Origin: Ancylobacter sp. WKF20
Lineage (GTDB): Bacteria > Pseudomonadota > Alphaproteobacteria > Rhizobiales > Xanthobacteraceae
Direction: 5' to 3'
DNA length: 64,000 nucleotides
Assembly (NCBI RefSeq): GCF_029760895.1
Contig: NZ_CP121679.1
Coordinates: forward strand, 2,866,001 to 2,930,000
Shown: one piece after another, positions 45,641 to 55,368 of the stretch
How the letters are laid out: each line of letters starts with the position of its first letter
Position numbering within the stretch: position 1 is the first letter of the stretch
Notes under the pieces: model-generated
What the model was told of the DNA's origin: nothing
Database searches by the model: none
Seen by the model: the letters and a program-made list of their open reading frames with translations, nothing else
Program-made: the position numbers and the translations under genes

Positions 45641-46686
45641 TGAAATACCTCGTAGCCGGCATCCTCTTGCTTGCCTGCGGGGTGTTTCCAGTAAAGGCCC
45701 AGAACATCCAGATACCGATCGACGCCTGGAACGCCTACATGAAGGCGTTCGTCGACGATTCCGGGCGGGTCGTGGACACCGCCAATGGCGGCATCAGCCA
45801 TAGCGAAGGCCAGGGTTACGGAATGTTGCTGGCCTATTTGGCTGGTGACAGAAGTAACTTTGAGCGCATATGGAGTTTCACGCGTACCGAGTTGCTGATT
45901 CGCGACGACGGACTCGCTGCATGGCGCTGGGATCCTGCTTCAAAGCCGCATGTGACCGACGTCAACGCCGCGAGCGACGGCGATCTGTTAATAGCCTATG
46001 CACTGGCTCGGGCGGGCAGGACTTGGGGATACCAGCCTTATATCGACAGCGCACAGAAGATCGCCCGCGCCATCGGGCGCAAGCTGGTCGTGCGCGACGG
46101 CAGCCGGTCGATTCTTCTTCCCGGTGCCACCGGCTTCAGTTCAAAGGACCGGCCGGACGGCCCTATACTGAATCTATCCTATTGGATCTTCGAAGCTTTT
46201 CCGGTGATGAAGCAACTCGCGCCGGAAACCGACTGGGACGCGCTGTCGCGCTCCGGCATCGAGCTTCTGCGCATCGCGCAGCTTGGTCCCGCGCGCCTGC
46301 CGCCCGACTGGATATCCGCCCCGACGAATGCGCCGGTCACCGTGGCCGAGGGGTTTCCCCCGGTCTTCGGTTACAATTCGTTAAGGATATCTCTTTACCT
46401 GTTGCGGGCAGGGATTGCGGACGCAGAGCTTCAGGATTCGTTCCGGAGGAGTTGGCTGACCGAGAACGGGGGAAGCCCCGCGGTGGTCGACATTCCCACC
46501 GGGCGCGTGGTCACGCGGCTGACCGAACCGGGCTATCGCATGCTCGGCGCGGTTCTGGCCTGTGCCCTCGCGGCGACCCCGATCCCCGACGATCTGCGGC
46601 GGTTTGAGCCTACGCTCTACTACCCGTCGACTTTGTTTCTTTTGGGCTGGGCCTTGGTCGCGGAGAAGTATCCGAGATGTCTCTAA
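45637..46686 (+). CDS. bcsZ: periplasmic endoglucanase BcsZ (GH8)
   Basis: Glycoside hydrolase family 8 endo-1,4-glucanase that trims the nascent glucan. The signal peptide is KYLVAGILLLACGVFPVKAQ. The active site shows GGISHSEGQGYGMLLAYLAGD (catalytic Glu) and VTDVNAASDGDLLIAYALARAG (catalytic Asp region). 349 residues. It overlaps bcsB by ATGA. Unlike its neighbours it uses many AT-rich codons (TTA, ATA, AGA, AGT, for example near 45840-45900, 45980-46000 and 46375-46400). Confidence 0.95.
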   Translation: MMKYLVAGILLLACGVFPVKAQNIQIPIDAWNAYMKAFVDDSGRVVDTANGGISHSEGQGYGMLLAYLAGDRSNFERIWSFTRTELLIRDDGLAAWRWDPASKPHVTDVNAASDGDLLIAYALARAGRTWGYQPYIDSAQKIARAIGRKLVVRDGSRSILLPGATGFSSKDRPDGPILNLSYWIFEAFPVMKQLAPETDWDALSRSGIELLRIAQLGPARLPPDWISAPTNAPVTVAEGFPPVFGYNSLRISLYLLRAGIADAELQDSFRRSWLTENGGSPAVVDIPTGRVVTRLTEPGYRMLGAVLACALAATPIPDDLRRFEPTLYYPSTLFLLGWALVAEKYPRCL

Positions 46687-48986
46687 AGCGAGCTGCTCTG
46701 CTGATCATGCTGGGAGGCGCCGTCCTCCCCGCGATCGCTCAGCAGATCGAGCTCCCGACAGGCTCCGGATCCACCACCAACCGCCCCAAGGTCGACGAGA
46801 CCGCCCTGCGCTACTTCGCCTCCCAGGGTGATACGCGCCGCCTCGAAGCCGAAATCGCCCGCCTGCGCGCGCTCTACCCGGACTGGTCCCCGCCCGGCGA
46901 CCTGTTCGGGCCGCAGTCCGATGTCGAGCTCGAGCGCATGTGGAAGATGTATGCCGAGGGCAAGTACAGCGATGTGCGCAGCGCCATCGCCGCCAAGCAG
47001 GCCGCGGATTCGTCCTGGGAGCCGCCGGCGGACCTGATCGCCCGGCTCAACGAGGCCGAGACCCGCCAGCGCCTGATCAACGCCTCAGACGGCCAGCAGT
47101 GGAACACCGTGCTGCGGCTCGCCACCGACCAGCCGGGCATCCTGACCTGCACCAATGTCGACATTCTCTGGCGCGTGGCCGAAGCCTTCGCCAAGACCAA
47201 TCAGGTGCCGCGCGCGCTCGACGCCTACACCTATGTGCTGACCAACTGCAACGACGCCAATGAACGGCTGGCGACGATGCAGAAGGCCATCCCGCTGCTG
47301 ACGGACGATCAGATCGCCAATCTGATGAAGCTCGAGCGCAAGGATGCCGAGGGCAAGCCGGAATTCGACGTGCTGCGCGACGATCTCATTCGCCGCCGCA
47401 TGGGCGCCGCCGCCGAGAACCCGGAATATTCGGTCCCCGAGGCTGACATCAAGCGGCTCGAAGTGCTCGCCAAGCAGAATGACCAGCCGGGCGACCCGCT
47501 GCTGCTGGGCTGGTATCTGTTCCGCCATGACGAGGCCAGGCGCGCGCTCGACTGGTTCAAGCTCGCGCTCGACCGCAAGGGCGGCCCGAAGTCGGCGGAA
47601 GGCTATGTGCTGGCGCTGAACTTCCTCGGCCGCGCGCTGGAAGCCGAGCCGATCGCCTTCGAGTGGCGCGATTCCGCCCCGGAGAACAACAAGGCCTATC
47701 TCGACGTCGTCATCAGCCTGCTGACGGCCGACCCGCCGCCGGTGCTGGACGAGATCGTGCTGGCGCGCTTCAGCCCTGTCGTCATGCGCGACAAGTACGT
47801 GCCGGGCGCACAGGCGCTGGGCTGGTACGCCTACAATACCGGGCAGATCGTCACCGCCCAGTCCTGGTTCGAGACCGCGCTGAACTGGGATCCGAACGAC
47901 GAGCCGTCCGCCTATGGCCTGGCGCTCACCTTCTGGCGCCTCGGCGACCGGGCTCGCCTCGCGGCCATCGTGCAGGCCTGGGGTGCCCGCTCCGAGCGCA
48001 TCGTCGCGCTGGTCGATCCCAATGTCCGCGCCCGGCTCGAGGCCCGCAACGCCCAGACCTCGCATCTGCGCATCACCGATCCGCTGGTGGCCGCCGCCGC
48101 CCGCATGACCCCGACCCCGACGCTCACCCCGCCGCCGATCGGCCAGCCGACCATCGGCGCGGGCCGGACCTATGCGCCGGGCGCGGTGAACTACCCGACG
48201 GCGCCGAGCGCGACCACCGCCATGTCCTATGCCGGGCAGGCCTTCCAGCCGATCCCGCAGCAATTCCAGGGGGCTTCCGGCGCGGTGCGCACCCCCGGCA
48301 CGGCGCAGTTCCAGCCGATCCCGCAGCAGGGTGAAAGCTATGCCGGCCAGCCCGGCACCGGCTTCGCGCCCATCCCCGCCGTCACCGCCGATCAGGGCTA
48401 TGCCAGCGAGCCCGTGCCCACCCCGCCGCGCCGGCGCAACCTCGCCCAGTCGACCGCCCGCTCGGGCAATGCGGCGGCGGGCGGCGGCTCGGGCGGAGCG
48501 GCCGGCGAGGCGCTGGCGCGCGCCTGGCAGCTCATGGAGCTGAACCGGCCGATGGAGGCGATCCCCTCCTTCGACTACGCCATCAAATACGGCACGGGCC
48601 GCGTCGCCGAAGATGCCGCCTATGGCAAGTCGCTGGCCTATATCCGCAAGGGCATGACCAATCAGGCGCAGGCCGCCGCGCTCGAAGCGCCGCAGAACCC
48701 GCGCCGCTCGCTCCAGCTCACCGGCGACCTGCTGGCCCAGAGGGCGCTCGAATTCTACCGCGACGGGCGCTATGTCGAGGCGATCATCGCGCTCGACGAG
48801 CGCGCCCGGCTCGGCCCGGAGCAGCAGGATCTGATGATGCTGCGGGCGTGGAGCTACTACCACATCCGCGACTTCCAGTCGGCCAACCGCCTCTTCAAGG
48901 CCCTCTCGCTGCAGGGCAACAAGGAAGCGATGAGCGGCGTGCTCGCCGTCGACGCCGCCACGCGCAAAACCCGCGACGCCTACTGA
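46677..48986 (+). CDS. periplasmic TPR protein of cellulose locus (BcsK-like)
   Basis: A 769-residue protein with a signal peptide (LKRAALLIMLGGAVLPAIAQ) and repeated helical TPR-like units (for example ALRYFASQGDTRRLEAEIARL, VAEAFAKTNQVPRALDAYTYV, LGWYAYNTGQIVTAQSWFETAL). These are interrupted by a Pro/Gln-rich stretch (about residues 475-605) and followed by further TPRs (ARAWQLMELNRPMEAIPSFDYA, EFYRDGRYVEAIIAL). It occupies the BcsC position but ends without a beta-barrel export domain, as in type III alphaproteobacterial loci where a BcsK protein is described. It overlaps bcsZ by 10 bases. Confidence 0.75.
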   Translation: MSLKRAALLIMLGGAVLPAIAQQIELPTGSGSTTNRPKVDETALRYFASQGDTRRLEAEIARLRALYPDWSPPGDLFGPQSDVELERMWKMYAEGKYSDVRSAIAAKQAADSSWEPPADLIARLNEAETRQRLINASDGQQWNTVLRLATDQPGILTCTNVDILWRVAEAFAKTNQVPRALDAYTYVLTNCNDANERLATMQKAIPLLTDDQIANLMKLERKDAEGKPEFDVLRDDLIRRRMGAAAENPEYSVPEADIKRLEVLAKQNDQPGDPLLLGWYLFRHDEARRALDWFKLALDRKGGPKSAEGYVLALNFLGRALEAEPIAFEWRDSAPENNKAYLDVVISLLTADPPPVLDEIVLARFSPVVMRDKYVPGAQALGWYAYNTGQIVTAQSWFETALNWDPNDEPSAYGLALTFWRLGDRARLAAIVQAWGARSERIVALVDPNVRARLEARNAQTSHLRITDPLVAAAARMTPTPTLTPPPIGQPTIGAGRTYAPGAVNYPTAPSATTAMSYAGQAFQPIPQQFQGASGAVRTPGTAQFQPIPQQGESYAGQPGTGFAPIPAVTADQGYASEPVPTPPRRRNLAQSTARSGNAAAGGGSGGAAGEALARAWQLMELNRPMEAIPSFDYAIKYGTGRVAEDAAYGKSLAYIRKGMTNQAQAAALEAPQNPRRSLQLTGDLLAQRALEFYRDGRYVEAIIALDERARLGPEQQDLMMLRAWSYYHIRDFQSANRLFKALSLQGNKEAMSGVLAVDAATRKTRDAY

Positions 48987-49045
48987 CCCGCGACGCCTGC
49001 TGACCGGCGACGCCGACGGAGGCCGTCGCCGGCGGCGGGGAAAAC

Positions 49046-49141
49046 TGGCGGAAGAGAGTGGGAGTCGAACCCACCAAGGACCGTCTCGCGGCCCCTACCG
49101 GATTTGAAGTCCGGCCCCATCACCGGATGGGACGCTCTTCC
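49046..49141 (-). tRNA. selC: tRNA-Sec (anticodon TCA)
   Basis: Minus strand: GGAAGAGCG...CTCTCTTCC acceptor pair with encoded GCCA end. The anticodon arm GCCGGACTTCAAATCCGGT has TCA, the variable arm is long (GGGGCCGCGAGACGGTCCTT) and the T arm is GTGGGTTCGACTCCCAC. At 96 bases with CCA, with an 8-bp acceptor stem, it matches the bacterial selenocysteine tRNA. It is charged with serine, converted by SelA using SelD-made selenophosphate, and delivered by SelB. It overlaps the last 47 bases of selB. Confidence 0.98.
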
Positions 49142-51113
49142 ATCGCCCGCCTGTCGCGGGAAGTTCACTCTCGCCGATCGCGCCGAACAGGTCCAGCCGG
49201 TGCGGGTTGATGCGGCGCTGGTCGCCCCGGCGCAGCGTCACGCCATGGCGGTCGAAAAACTCCAGAATCTGGATAGCCACCTTGCGGCCGGCCGGCGCCG
49301 CGTCGCGCTCGACCCGGTCGCGAAAGGTGCTGGCGCCGAACTGCCGGTCGGGTGAGGCCGCGGCGAGTTCGGCGGCCATGCCGACCAGTTCGGCGACGCT
49401 AGCGCGCAGGAAGAAATGATCGTGCGCCACCTCGTCCACCCGGCCGAGCCGGGCCAGCAGCTTCATCAGCCGGCGAATATCGGCTTCCGCCTCGCCCAGC
49501 AGCCCGGCGAGATCACGCACGCGCGGCGGGCGGAAGCGCTCGGCGCCGCCGAGCCTGGGGGCGATGGCCTCCCAGACAATTTCATCGGCTTCCGTAAGTC
49601 GGACCTCATGGCCGGCAAGGCGCACCCAGGCGCCCTCCAGCACCAACCCGCCTTCCTCGGCGAGCCGACGCAGCGCCTCGGTAAAGGCGGGCTTGGGCAG
49701 GCGCGGGGTGAGGGAAAGCCGCAGCTTCTCCGCCCCCATGCCGGCCAGATCGGGATTGGCGGCGTGGAAACCGGCGAGCGTCTCCAGCATCGCCTCGCGG
49801 TACAGCGCCCAGCGCCGCACGGAGAGGACGATGCGCGCGCCGGGCGACCCGAACAGGATGAGCCCGAGCGCCGCCGCCAGATGCTCGGTCGCGCCGATCT
49901 CCAGCGCCCGGTCGCGGACGAAGCCGTCGAGATCGAGATGATAGGGATCGAGATCGAGCAGCCGCGCCAGCACCGTCGGCGCGTCGCCGGCTTCCAGCGC
50001 CGCGAGCTGCGCCAGCCGCTCCGGCGTCCGCCGCTTGCGGGCCGGGGCGCGCAGATCGAGGAAGCGTCCGCCGCCGATGGTCCGCTGGGCCGAGGTGTCG
50101 CGAATGACATAGCGGTCGCCCACCGCCGCCGCGATCGGCCGGTCGAGCACGAGCTGCGCCCACCCCTCCCCGCCGGGCGCGATCGCCTCGTCCGACAGCG
50201 GCACCAGCCGCGCGCCGACCTCGACCGAGGCATGGTGCAGCCGCACCGGGAACCACGCGCCGAGCGGCTTCGGCTCACCCGCGAGGACGGTGACGCTCGC
50301 GTCGATCCGCACGGTGGGGGCGTGCAGCGCGGGGTCGAGCACCATGTCGCCGCGATGGATGGCGTCATGGGTGATGCCCTCGCCGGCGAGATTGAGCGCG
50401 CAGCGGTCCCCGGCGCGGCCCTCCTCCGCCCGGCGGTTCTGCGCATGGATGGAGCGCACGCGCGCCGTGAGGCCGGAGGGGCTGACGCTCACACTGTCGC
50501 CCAGCCGCACGGCACCGGAGAGCACCGTGCCCGTCACCACCGTGCCGGCGCCCGCCAGGGTGAAGCAGCGATCCACGGCGAGGCGAAACCGCCCCTCCCC
50601 CGCGCGTCCGTGAAAAGCGGCGGCCATGGCGACGAGGCGGCCGCGCAGATCGTCCACCCCCTCGCCGGTGACCGACGAGACCGGCAGGATCTCCGCCCCC
50701 TCAAGGCCCGTGCCCTCGATCAAAGCGGCGATCTCGGCGCTCACCTGCGCCCGGCGATCCGCGTCGGCGAGGTCCGCCTTGGTCAGCGCGACGACCCCCC
50801 GGCGGATGCCGAGCAGGTCGATCAGCGCCAGATGCTCGCGGGTCTGCGGCATTACCCCGTCATCGGCGGCGACGATCAGCAGCGCCGCGTCGATGCCGCT
50901 CGCCCCGGCGAGCATGGTGTGGATGAACTTTTCATGGCCGGGCACGTCGATGAAGCCGAGCGTGCCGGCCTCGGTCGGCAGATAGGCGAAGCCGAGGTCG
51001 ATGGAGATGCCCCGCGCCTTCTCCTCCTTCAGCCGGTCGGTATCGACCCCGGTGAGCGCGCCCACCAGCGCGGTCTTGCCATGGTCGATATGCCCGGCCG
51101 TGCCGATGATCAT
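49095..51113 (-). CDS. selB: selenocysteine-specific elongation factor SelB
   Basis: EF-Tu-like GTPase that carries Sec-tRNA to UGA codons bearing a SECIS hairpin. GTPase motifs: [26 protein letters not shown] and ALTKADL. The domain II/III barrel follows, then four winged-helix domains (about residues 390-660) that bind SECIS; the last includes [23 protein letters not shown]. 672 residues. The final 15 codons and the TAG stop are inside selC, the tRNA gene that SelB serves. It overlaps selA by ATGA. Confidence 0.97.
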   Translation of the reverse strand: MIIGTAGHIDHGKTALVGALTGVDTDRLKEEKARGISIDLGFAYLPTEAGTLGFIDVPGHEKFIHTMLAGASGIDAALLIVAADDGVMPQTREHLALIDLLGIRRGVVALTKADLADADRRAQVSAEIAALIEGTGLEGAEILPVSSVTGEGVDDLRGRLVAMAAAFHGRAGEGRFRLAVDRCFTLAGAGTVVTGTVLSGAVRLGDSVSVSPSGLTARVRSIHAQNRRAEEGRAGDRCALNLAGEGITHDAIHRGDMVLDPALHAPTVRIDASVTVLAGEPKPLGAWFPVRLHHASVEVGARLVPLSDEAIAPGGEGWAQLVLDRPIAAAVGDRYVIRDTSAQRTIGGGRFLDLRAPARKRRTPERLAQLAALEAGDAPTVLARLLDLDPYHLDLDGFVRDRALEIGATEHLAAALGLILFGSPGARIVLSVRRWALYREAMLETLAGFHAANPDLAGMGAEKLRLSLTPRLPKPAFTEALRRLAEEGGLVLEGAWVRLAGHEVRLTEADEIVWEAIAPRLGGAERFRPPRVRDLAGLLGEAEADIRRLMKLLARLGRVDEVAHDHFFLRASVAELVGMAAELAAASPDRQFGASTFRDRVERDAAPAGRKVAIQILEFFDRHGVTLRRGDQRRINPHRLDLFGAIGESELPATGGRWKSVPSGDGAGLQIR

Positions 51114-52522
51114 GGCGCCGCCCCCAGCGCGTCGAGGCTGGCGAGAAATCCCGCCTCATCCTCCAGGCAGCGCAGATCGAGGAGCAAAGCGCCCTCATTG
51201 ACGCGCCCGATGACCGGCACCGGCAAACCGCGCAGCCGCGTGGCGAGGCCGTTGAGCGCCCCGCCAGAGGCGTCCCCGGCCGGGCGGATGGCGAGCGCGG
51301 CGCTGGCCAGCGTTTCCAGCGGCAGCGCGCCGGAACCGATCTGACTGGTGCAGTCCGCCACCTCGACCGTGAAGCCCGGCCCGAGCCGCGCCGCCACCGG
51401 CGCGGTGAGCCGTTCGGCCACGGCGCGCAGTTCGTCGCGCGTGCGGGCGAGCAGGCGCAGCGTCGGCAGGCGGGCGGCGAGCCGGTCCGGATCGCGGTAG
51501 AGCTTCAGCGTCGCTTCCAGCGCGGCCAGCCGGATCTTGTCCACCCGCAGCGCCCGCTTCATCGGGTTGCGGTTCACTTTCGCGATCAGATCCTTGCGCC
51601 CGACGATGAAGCCGGTCTGCGGCCCGCCAAGCAGCTTGTCGCCGGAGAAGGTCACGAGGTCCGCGCCCTCCGCCACCGCCTCGCGCACGGTCGGCTCATG
51701 GGCGAGGCCGATGCGGGCGAGATCGACCAGCGTGCCGGAGCCGAGATCGTTCACCAGCGGCACGCCGCGCGCCCCGGCAATGCTCGCCAGCTCGCGCGCG
51801 CTCACCTCCTTGGTGAACCCTTCGATCCGGTAATTCGAGGTGTGGACCTTCAGCACCAGCCCGGTCTCGGGGGTGAGCGCGCCCTCATAATCGCGCGCAT
51901 GGGTGCGGTTGGTGGTGCCGACCTCGATGAGCCTCACCCCGGCGCGGGCCATGATGTCCGGCATGCGGAAGGCGCCGCCGATCTCGATCAGCTCGCCGCG
52001 CGAGACGATGGCTTCCTTGCCGAGCCCGAGCGTGTTGAGCACCAGCAGCACGGCGGCGGCGTTGTTGTTGACGACGGTGGCGTCCTCCGCCCCCGTCAGC
52101 TCGATCAGCAGATCGCGCACATGGTCGTCGCGCTCGCCGCGCGTGCCGGTCGACAGGTCGAATTCCAGCGCGACGGCGCTGCGCATGGCGGCGGTGGCCG
52201 CCGCCACCGCCTCTTCCGCCAGCAGCGCCCGGCCGAGATTGGTGTGCAGCACCGTGCCGGTGAGGTTGAACAGCGGGGCGAGCGAGGCCCGCGCCGCGCC
52301 TTCCAGCGCGCTGGTGGCGGCGAGCGCCACATGGTCCGGGGTGGGCAGGCTCGCCAGCTTCCCGGCGAGGAGGCGGGCGCGCACCTCGTCCAGCGCGCCG
52401 CGCACCGCCTGCGTCACCGGCAGGCGGCCGAAGCGGGCGATGGCGAGCTGGCCGGAGGGCGTCTTCAGCACCGCATCGACGGCGGGCAGGTCGCGCAGGG
52501 AGGGACGGATGGGCGTATCCAT
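51110..52522 (-). CDS. selA: L-seryl-tRNA(Sec) selenium transferase
   Basis: PLP enzyme that turns Ser-tRNA(Sec) into Sec-tRNA(Sec) with selenophosphate. Motifs: [62 protein letters not shown], the PLP lysine in [20 protein letters not shown] and [24 protein letters not shown]. 470 residues, normal for the decameric bacterial enzyme. It lies 10 bases after fdhE on the same strand. Confidence 0.98.
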   Translation of the reverse strand: MDTPIRPSLRDLPAVDAVLKTPSGQLAIARFGRLPVTQAVRGALDEVRARLLAGKLASLPTPDHVALAATSALEGAARASLAPLFNLTGTVLHTNLGRALLAEEAVAAATAAMRSAVALEFDLSTGTRGERDDHVRDLLIELTGAEDATVVNNNAAAVLLVLNTLGLGKEAIVSRGELIEIGGAFRMPDIMARAGVRLIEVGTTNRTHARDYEGALTPETGLVLKVHTSNYRIEGFTKEVSARELASIAGARGVPLVNDLGSGTLVDLARIGLAHEPTVREAVAEGADLVTFSGDKLLGGPQTGFIVGRKDLIAKVNRNPMKRALRVDKIRLAALEATLKLYRDPDRLAARLPTLRLLARTRDELRAVAERLTAPVAARLGPGFTVEVADCTSQIGSGALPLETLASAALAIRPAGDASGGALNGLATRLRGLPVPVIGRVNEGALLLDLRCLEDEAGFLASLDALGAAP

Positions 52523-52532
52523 GGCCGCCCCC

Positions 52533-53447
52533 TCAATAGCCGAGCAGGAACGGGTTGAACGCCGCCCGCCGGTACGGCCCCTCGCGCATCATCATGTCGA
52601 GCCCGAGCGAGCCGATATCGTCGGCCACCGGCTCGATGGTCATGTCCTTGTTCTGGTAGAGCACCTTCACATAGGTGCGGCACTCGTCGCAGGTCTCGGC
52701 CTTGATGGTCTCCGGCCCGCCCTCGATGCCCTGATAGCCAATGCCCTTGGTCGAGCCGCAGGCGCAGCAGCGGATGCGCACATAGTTCCACAGCGTCGCG
52801 CAGAGCGAACAGGCGCAGTAGCGGTTGCCATGGGCGTTCGGCCACTCGACGATGAGCGAGGCGACGGGCGGCCCGCCGCAGGCCGGGCACACGCCATCGC
52901 CCACCGGCACCAGCGCCTTGGCATCGAGCGTCGCGGCGAGACGCGCGGCATGCACCTGCAGCGCGGCGGCGACATAGACATGCTCGGCCAGCGTCTCCAC
53001 CGGCATGTCATGGGCGAGCACGTCCCGCACCATCTGCGCGCGCAGCGCCCCGTCGGCGAGGCGCACGCGGGTGAGCGCCGCCTCGGCCTCCTCCGGCATC
53101 CGCACCTTGGCGGCAGCGTCGAACAGCGCGTCGAGCGTGGCGTCCAGCGTGTCGTCGAGCTTCACGCCCACGCGGTCGATCGGCGGCATCTCGAAGCTGC
53201 GGGCGCGCTCCAGCGCCTGCGGATCGGGCGCGGCGACGGGCGGCAGGGTCGGCACAATCGCGTGCTGGCCATCGACGATACCCGCCACGAAATTGAGAAA
53301 CGGCGCCATCGGGCTCACCGCCGCATAGCTGCGCAGCCGCACAGCGCGGGCGGCGAACAGCGTCGCGGGATCGGGCAGCACGGCGAAGGGCGGGGTGGTG
53401 ACCCCGCCAATCATCGAGGGGTCGGGCTGAAGGTCTTCCGGCATCAT
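52533..53447 (-). CDS. fdhE: formate dehydrogenase accessory protein FdhE
   Basis: Cytoplasmic rubredoxin-like iron protein needed for maturation of Tat-exported respiratory formate dehydrogenases. The C-terminal domain has the four Cys pairs CPACGG, CSLC, CCACGST and CDEC, and PMAPFLNFVAGIV is the N-terminal signature. 304 residues. ATGATG at 53447/53444 is preceded by GTGAGGAC, so the second ATG has the better spacing; a longer frame begins at 53609 inside a REP element and is rejected. Confidence 0.95.
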   Translation of the reverse strand: MMPEDLQPDPSMIGGVTTPPFAVLPDPATLFAARAVRLRSYAAVSPMAPFLNFVAGIVDGQHAIVPTLPPVAAPDPQALERARSFEMPPIDRVGVKLDDTLDATLDALFDAAAKVRMPEEAEAALTRVRLADGALRAQMVRDVLAHDMPVETLAEHVYVAAALQVHAARLAATLDAKALVPVGDGVCPACGGPPVASLIVEWPNAHGNRYCACSLCATLWNYVRIRCCACGSTKGIGYQGIEGGPETIKAETCDECRTYVKVLYQNKDMTIEPVADDIGSLGLDMMMREGPYRRAAFNPFLLGY

Positions 53448-53552
53448 GTCCTCACGAACCGCACGGGCCACGTGTTGATGTGGGGCGTCGCGGGCTCGCG
53501 CCAACGCCCCGCTGCGGAACCGCGCGTGGAACGAAGCGCGGCATTGATTGAT

Positions 53553-53647
53553 CGTCATCCCCGCCAAGCGCGGAGCGCGCAGAGCCGGGATCGGCATTGT
53601 TCGCGGCACGCGATCCCGGATCGACCTTCGGCCGTCCGGGATGACGG
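53553..53647. repeat. REP-like element between fdhE and fdoI
   Basis: GTCATCCCCGCCAAGCGCGG...GAGCCGGGATC followed by GCGATCCCGGATCGACC...CGTCCGGGATGACGG: two palindromic units of the 15-kb family, convergent. They lie inside an otherwise tight minus-strand operon. Confidence 0.75.
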
Positions 53648-53658
53648 TTGCCCCCCGC

Positions 53659-54372
53659 TTACTCGGCGGGCGTCGCCGGTGGCTTGCCGGGACGGCTCAC
53701 CAGTTCGCGCAGCCATTTGCGATGATGGCGCCAGGCCCAGCCGCCGGTGACCTCGCCGCGCGTCATCGCGCCGATCGTCCCCTTCACCCAGATCGCCGCA
53801 TAGACGTGGATGATCCAGACGCAGATGATGACCACCGCCGCCATGGCGTGGACGAGGATCGCCCAGCGCTTTTGCGGGATGGTGGTGAGGTCATAGAAAT
53901 ACTGGTCCCACATCACGATGCCCGAGCCGATGAGCACGATGATGAGGCCGGACATCGCCCAGAACACGCCCTTCTGGCCGGCATTGTACTTGCCGACCTC
54001 CGGCATCTTCTCCTCGCGCCCGGCGAGCAGGTCGGCGGAATGCGCCACCCAGTCGACATCCTCGCGCGCCGGCAGGTTGGCGCGCCAGAAGCGGATGAAC
54101 AGCAGGGCAAAGGAGACGAACAGCACCACGCCGATCCACGGGTGCAGCGTGCGCGTCCACTGCCCGCCGCCGAACAGATTGGTGAGGAAGAACAGCTTCG
54201 GCGTGAACAGCGCGAGGCCGGACAGCGCCAGCAGCACCAGGCTGATGGCGGTGATCCAGTGGTTGATGCGCGCGCCCACCGTGTAGCGCTTCACCTGCAC
54301 GGGGTGGCCGGGCCGGACGGCATCGCCCGGCTCGACATCATCGGGGACATGCTGATGCGGGATCGCGGCCAT
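53659..54372 (-). CDS. fdoI: formate dehydrogenase gamma subunit (cytochrome b556)
   Basis: Membrane di-haem cytochrome b that passes electrons from the beta subunit to quinone. Four hydrophobic segments are visible: NHWITAISLVLLALSGLALF, HPWIGVVLFVSFALLFIRFW, FWAMSGLIIVLIGSGIVMW and ILVHAMAAVVIICVWIIHVY. His residues at the segment ends (HWIT, HP, VHAM, IHVY) are the likely haem ligands. ATG 54372 overlaps the fdoH stop as TGATG; a GTG one codon earlier is possible. 237 residues. Confidence 0.95.
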   Translation of the reverse strand: MAAIPHQHVPDDVEPGDAVRPGHPVQVKRYTVGARINHWITAISLVLLALSGLALFTPKLFFLTNLFGGGQWTRTLHPWIGVVLFVSFALLFIRFWRANLPAREDVDWVAHSADLLAGREEKMPEVGKYNAGQKGVFWAMSGLIIVLIGSGIVMWDQYFYDLTTIPQKRWAILVHAMAAVVIICVWIIHVYAAIWVKGTIGAMTRGEVTGGWAWRHHRKWLRELVSRPGKPPATPAE

Positions 54373-55355
54373 CACACCCTCCCCTCGGGACGGGACGCCT
54401 CGTTGGGCGGCGGCGCGGTGCCGGCCAGCAGCTTCTCGGCGTTTTCCTCATCCTCCTCGGCCACCTTGTTCGGGCCGGCGACCATGTAGTGGAGGAAGCC
54501 CGCCGCGGCGGCAAAGCCCATCACGGCGAGACCGACATATTTGGTCACGCCCTTCCAGGTCTCGACGATCGGCGAGATGCGCGGATTGTCCGGCAGCCCG
54601 GCATAGAGCGAGGGCTGGTCGGCGTGCTGGAGCACATACATGACATGCGTGCCGCCGACGCCCGGCGGGTCGTAGAGGCCGGCATTCTCATAGCCGCGGG
54701 ACTTCAGGTCGGTGATGCGGTGTGCGGCCCAGTCCTTCATCTCGTCCTTGGTGCCGAAGACGATGGCCTGGGTCGGGCACGCCTTCTGGCAGGCCGGGCC
54801 CTGGCCCACCGCCACGCGGTCCGAGCACAGCGTGCACTTGTAGGCGGTGTGATCGACCTTGGAGATGCGCGGGATGTTGAACGGGCAGCCCTTGATGCAA
54901 TAGCCGCAGCCGATGCAGTTCTCGTGCTGGAAGTCCACGATGCCGTTGGAATACTGCACGATGGCGCCCGGCGAGGGGCAGGCCTTCAGGCAGCCGGGAT
55001 CCTCGCAATGCATGCAGCCATCCTTGCGGATGAGCCATTCGAGGTTCTCGGTCTCCGGGTTCACCCATTCGGTGAAGCGCATCAGGGTGAAGGTGTTCGG
55101 CGTCAAATCCATCGGGTTGTCATAGACGCCGTGGTTGAAGCCGATCTCCTCGGTCAGGTTGTTCCATTCCAGGCACGCGGCCTGGCAGGCCTTGCAGCCG
55201 ATGCATTTGGACACATCGATCAGCTTGGCGACCTCGGTCAGCCGCTGCGCGGGCGGCGTGACCTCGGAGGCCGAGCGGCGAAGAATGTCCTTCTCGCCGA
55301 ACCTGGCGCTGGCGGCATCGGGGGCGGTCGACGGGTTGGGAATTGGGGGAAACAT
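54372..55355 (-). CDS. fdoH: formate dehydrogenase beta subunit (4x[4Fe-4S])
   Basis: Ferredoxin-type electron-transfer subunit on the periplasmic face. Four clusters are signalled by [45 protein letters not shown] and [23 protein letters not shown]-terminal anchor helix ([20 protein letters not shown]) holds it in the membrane, as in FdnH/FdoH. 327 residues. It is followed by fdoI with a small overlap and preceded by fdoG after 13 bases. Confidence 0.97.
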   Translation of the reverse strand: MFPPIPNPSTAPDAASARFGEKDILRRSASEVTPPAQRLTEVAKLIDVSKCIGCKACQAACLEWNNLTEEIGFNHGVYDNPMDLTPNTFTLMRFTEWVNPETENLEWLIRKDGCMHCEDPGCLKACPSPGAIVQYSNGIVDFQHENCIGCGYCIKGCPFNIPRISKVDHTAYKCTLCSDRVAVGQGPACQKACPTQAIVFGTKDEMKDWAAHRITDLKSRGYENAGLYDPPGVGGTHVMYVLQHADQPSLYAGLPDNPRISPIVETWKGVTKYVGLAVMGFAAAAGFLHYMVAGPNKVAEEDEENAEKLLAGTAPPPNEASRPEGRV

Positions 55356-55368
55356 CTGCGCCGCCTCC

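Noticed and set aside
48980-49168. Small minus-strand protein read through tRNA-Sec
   Set aside because: It is a chance translation of the tRNA sequence in another frame.
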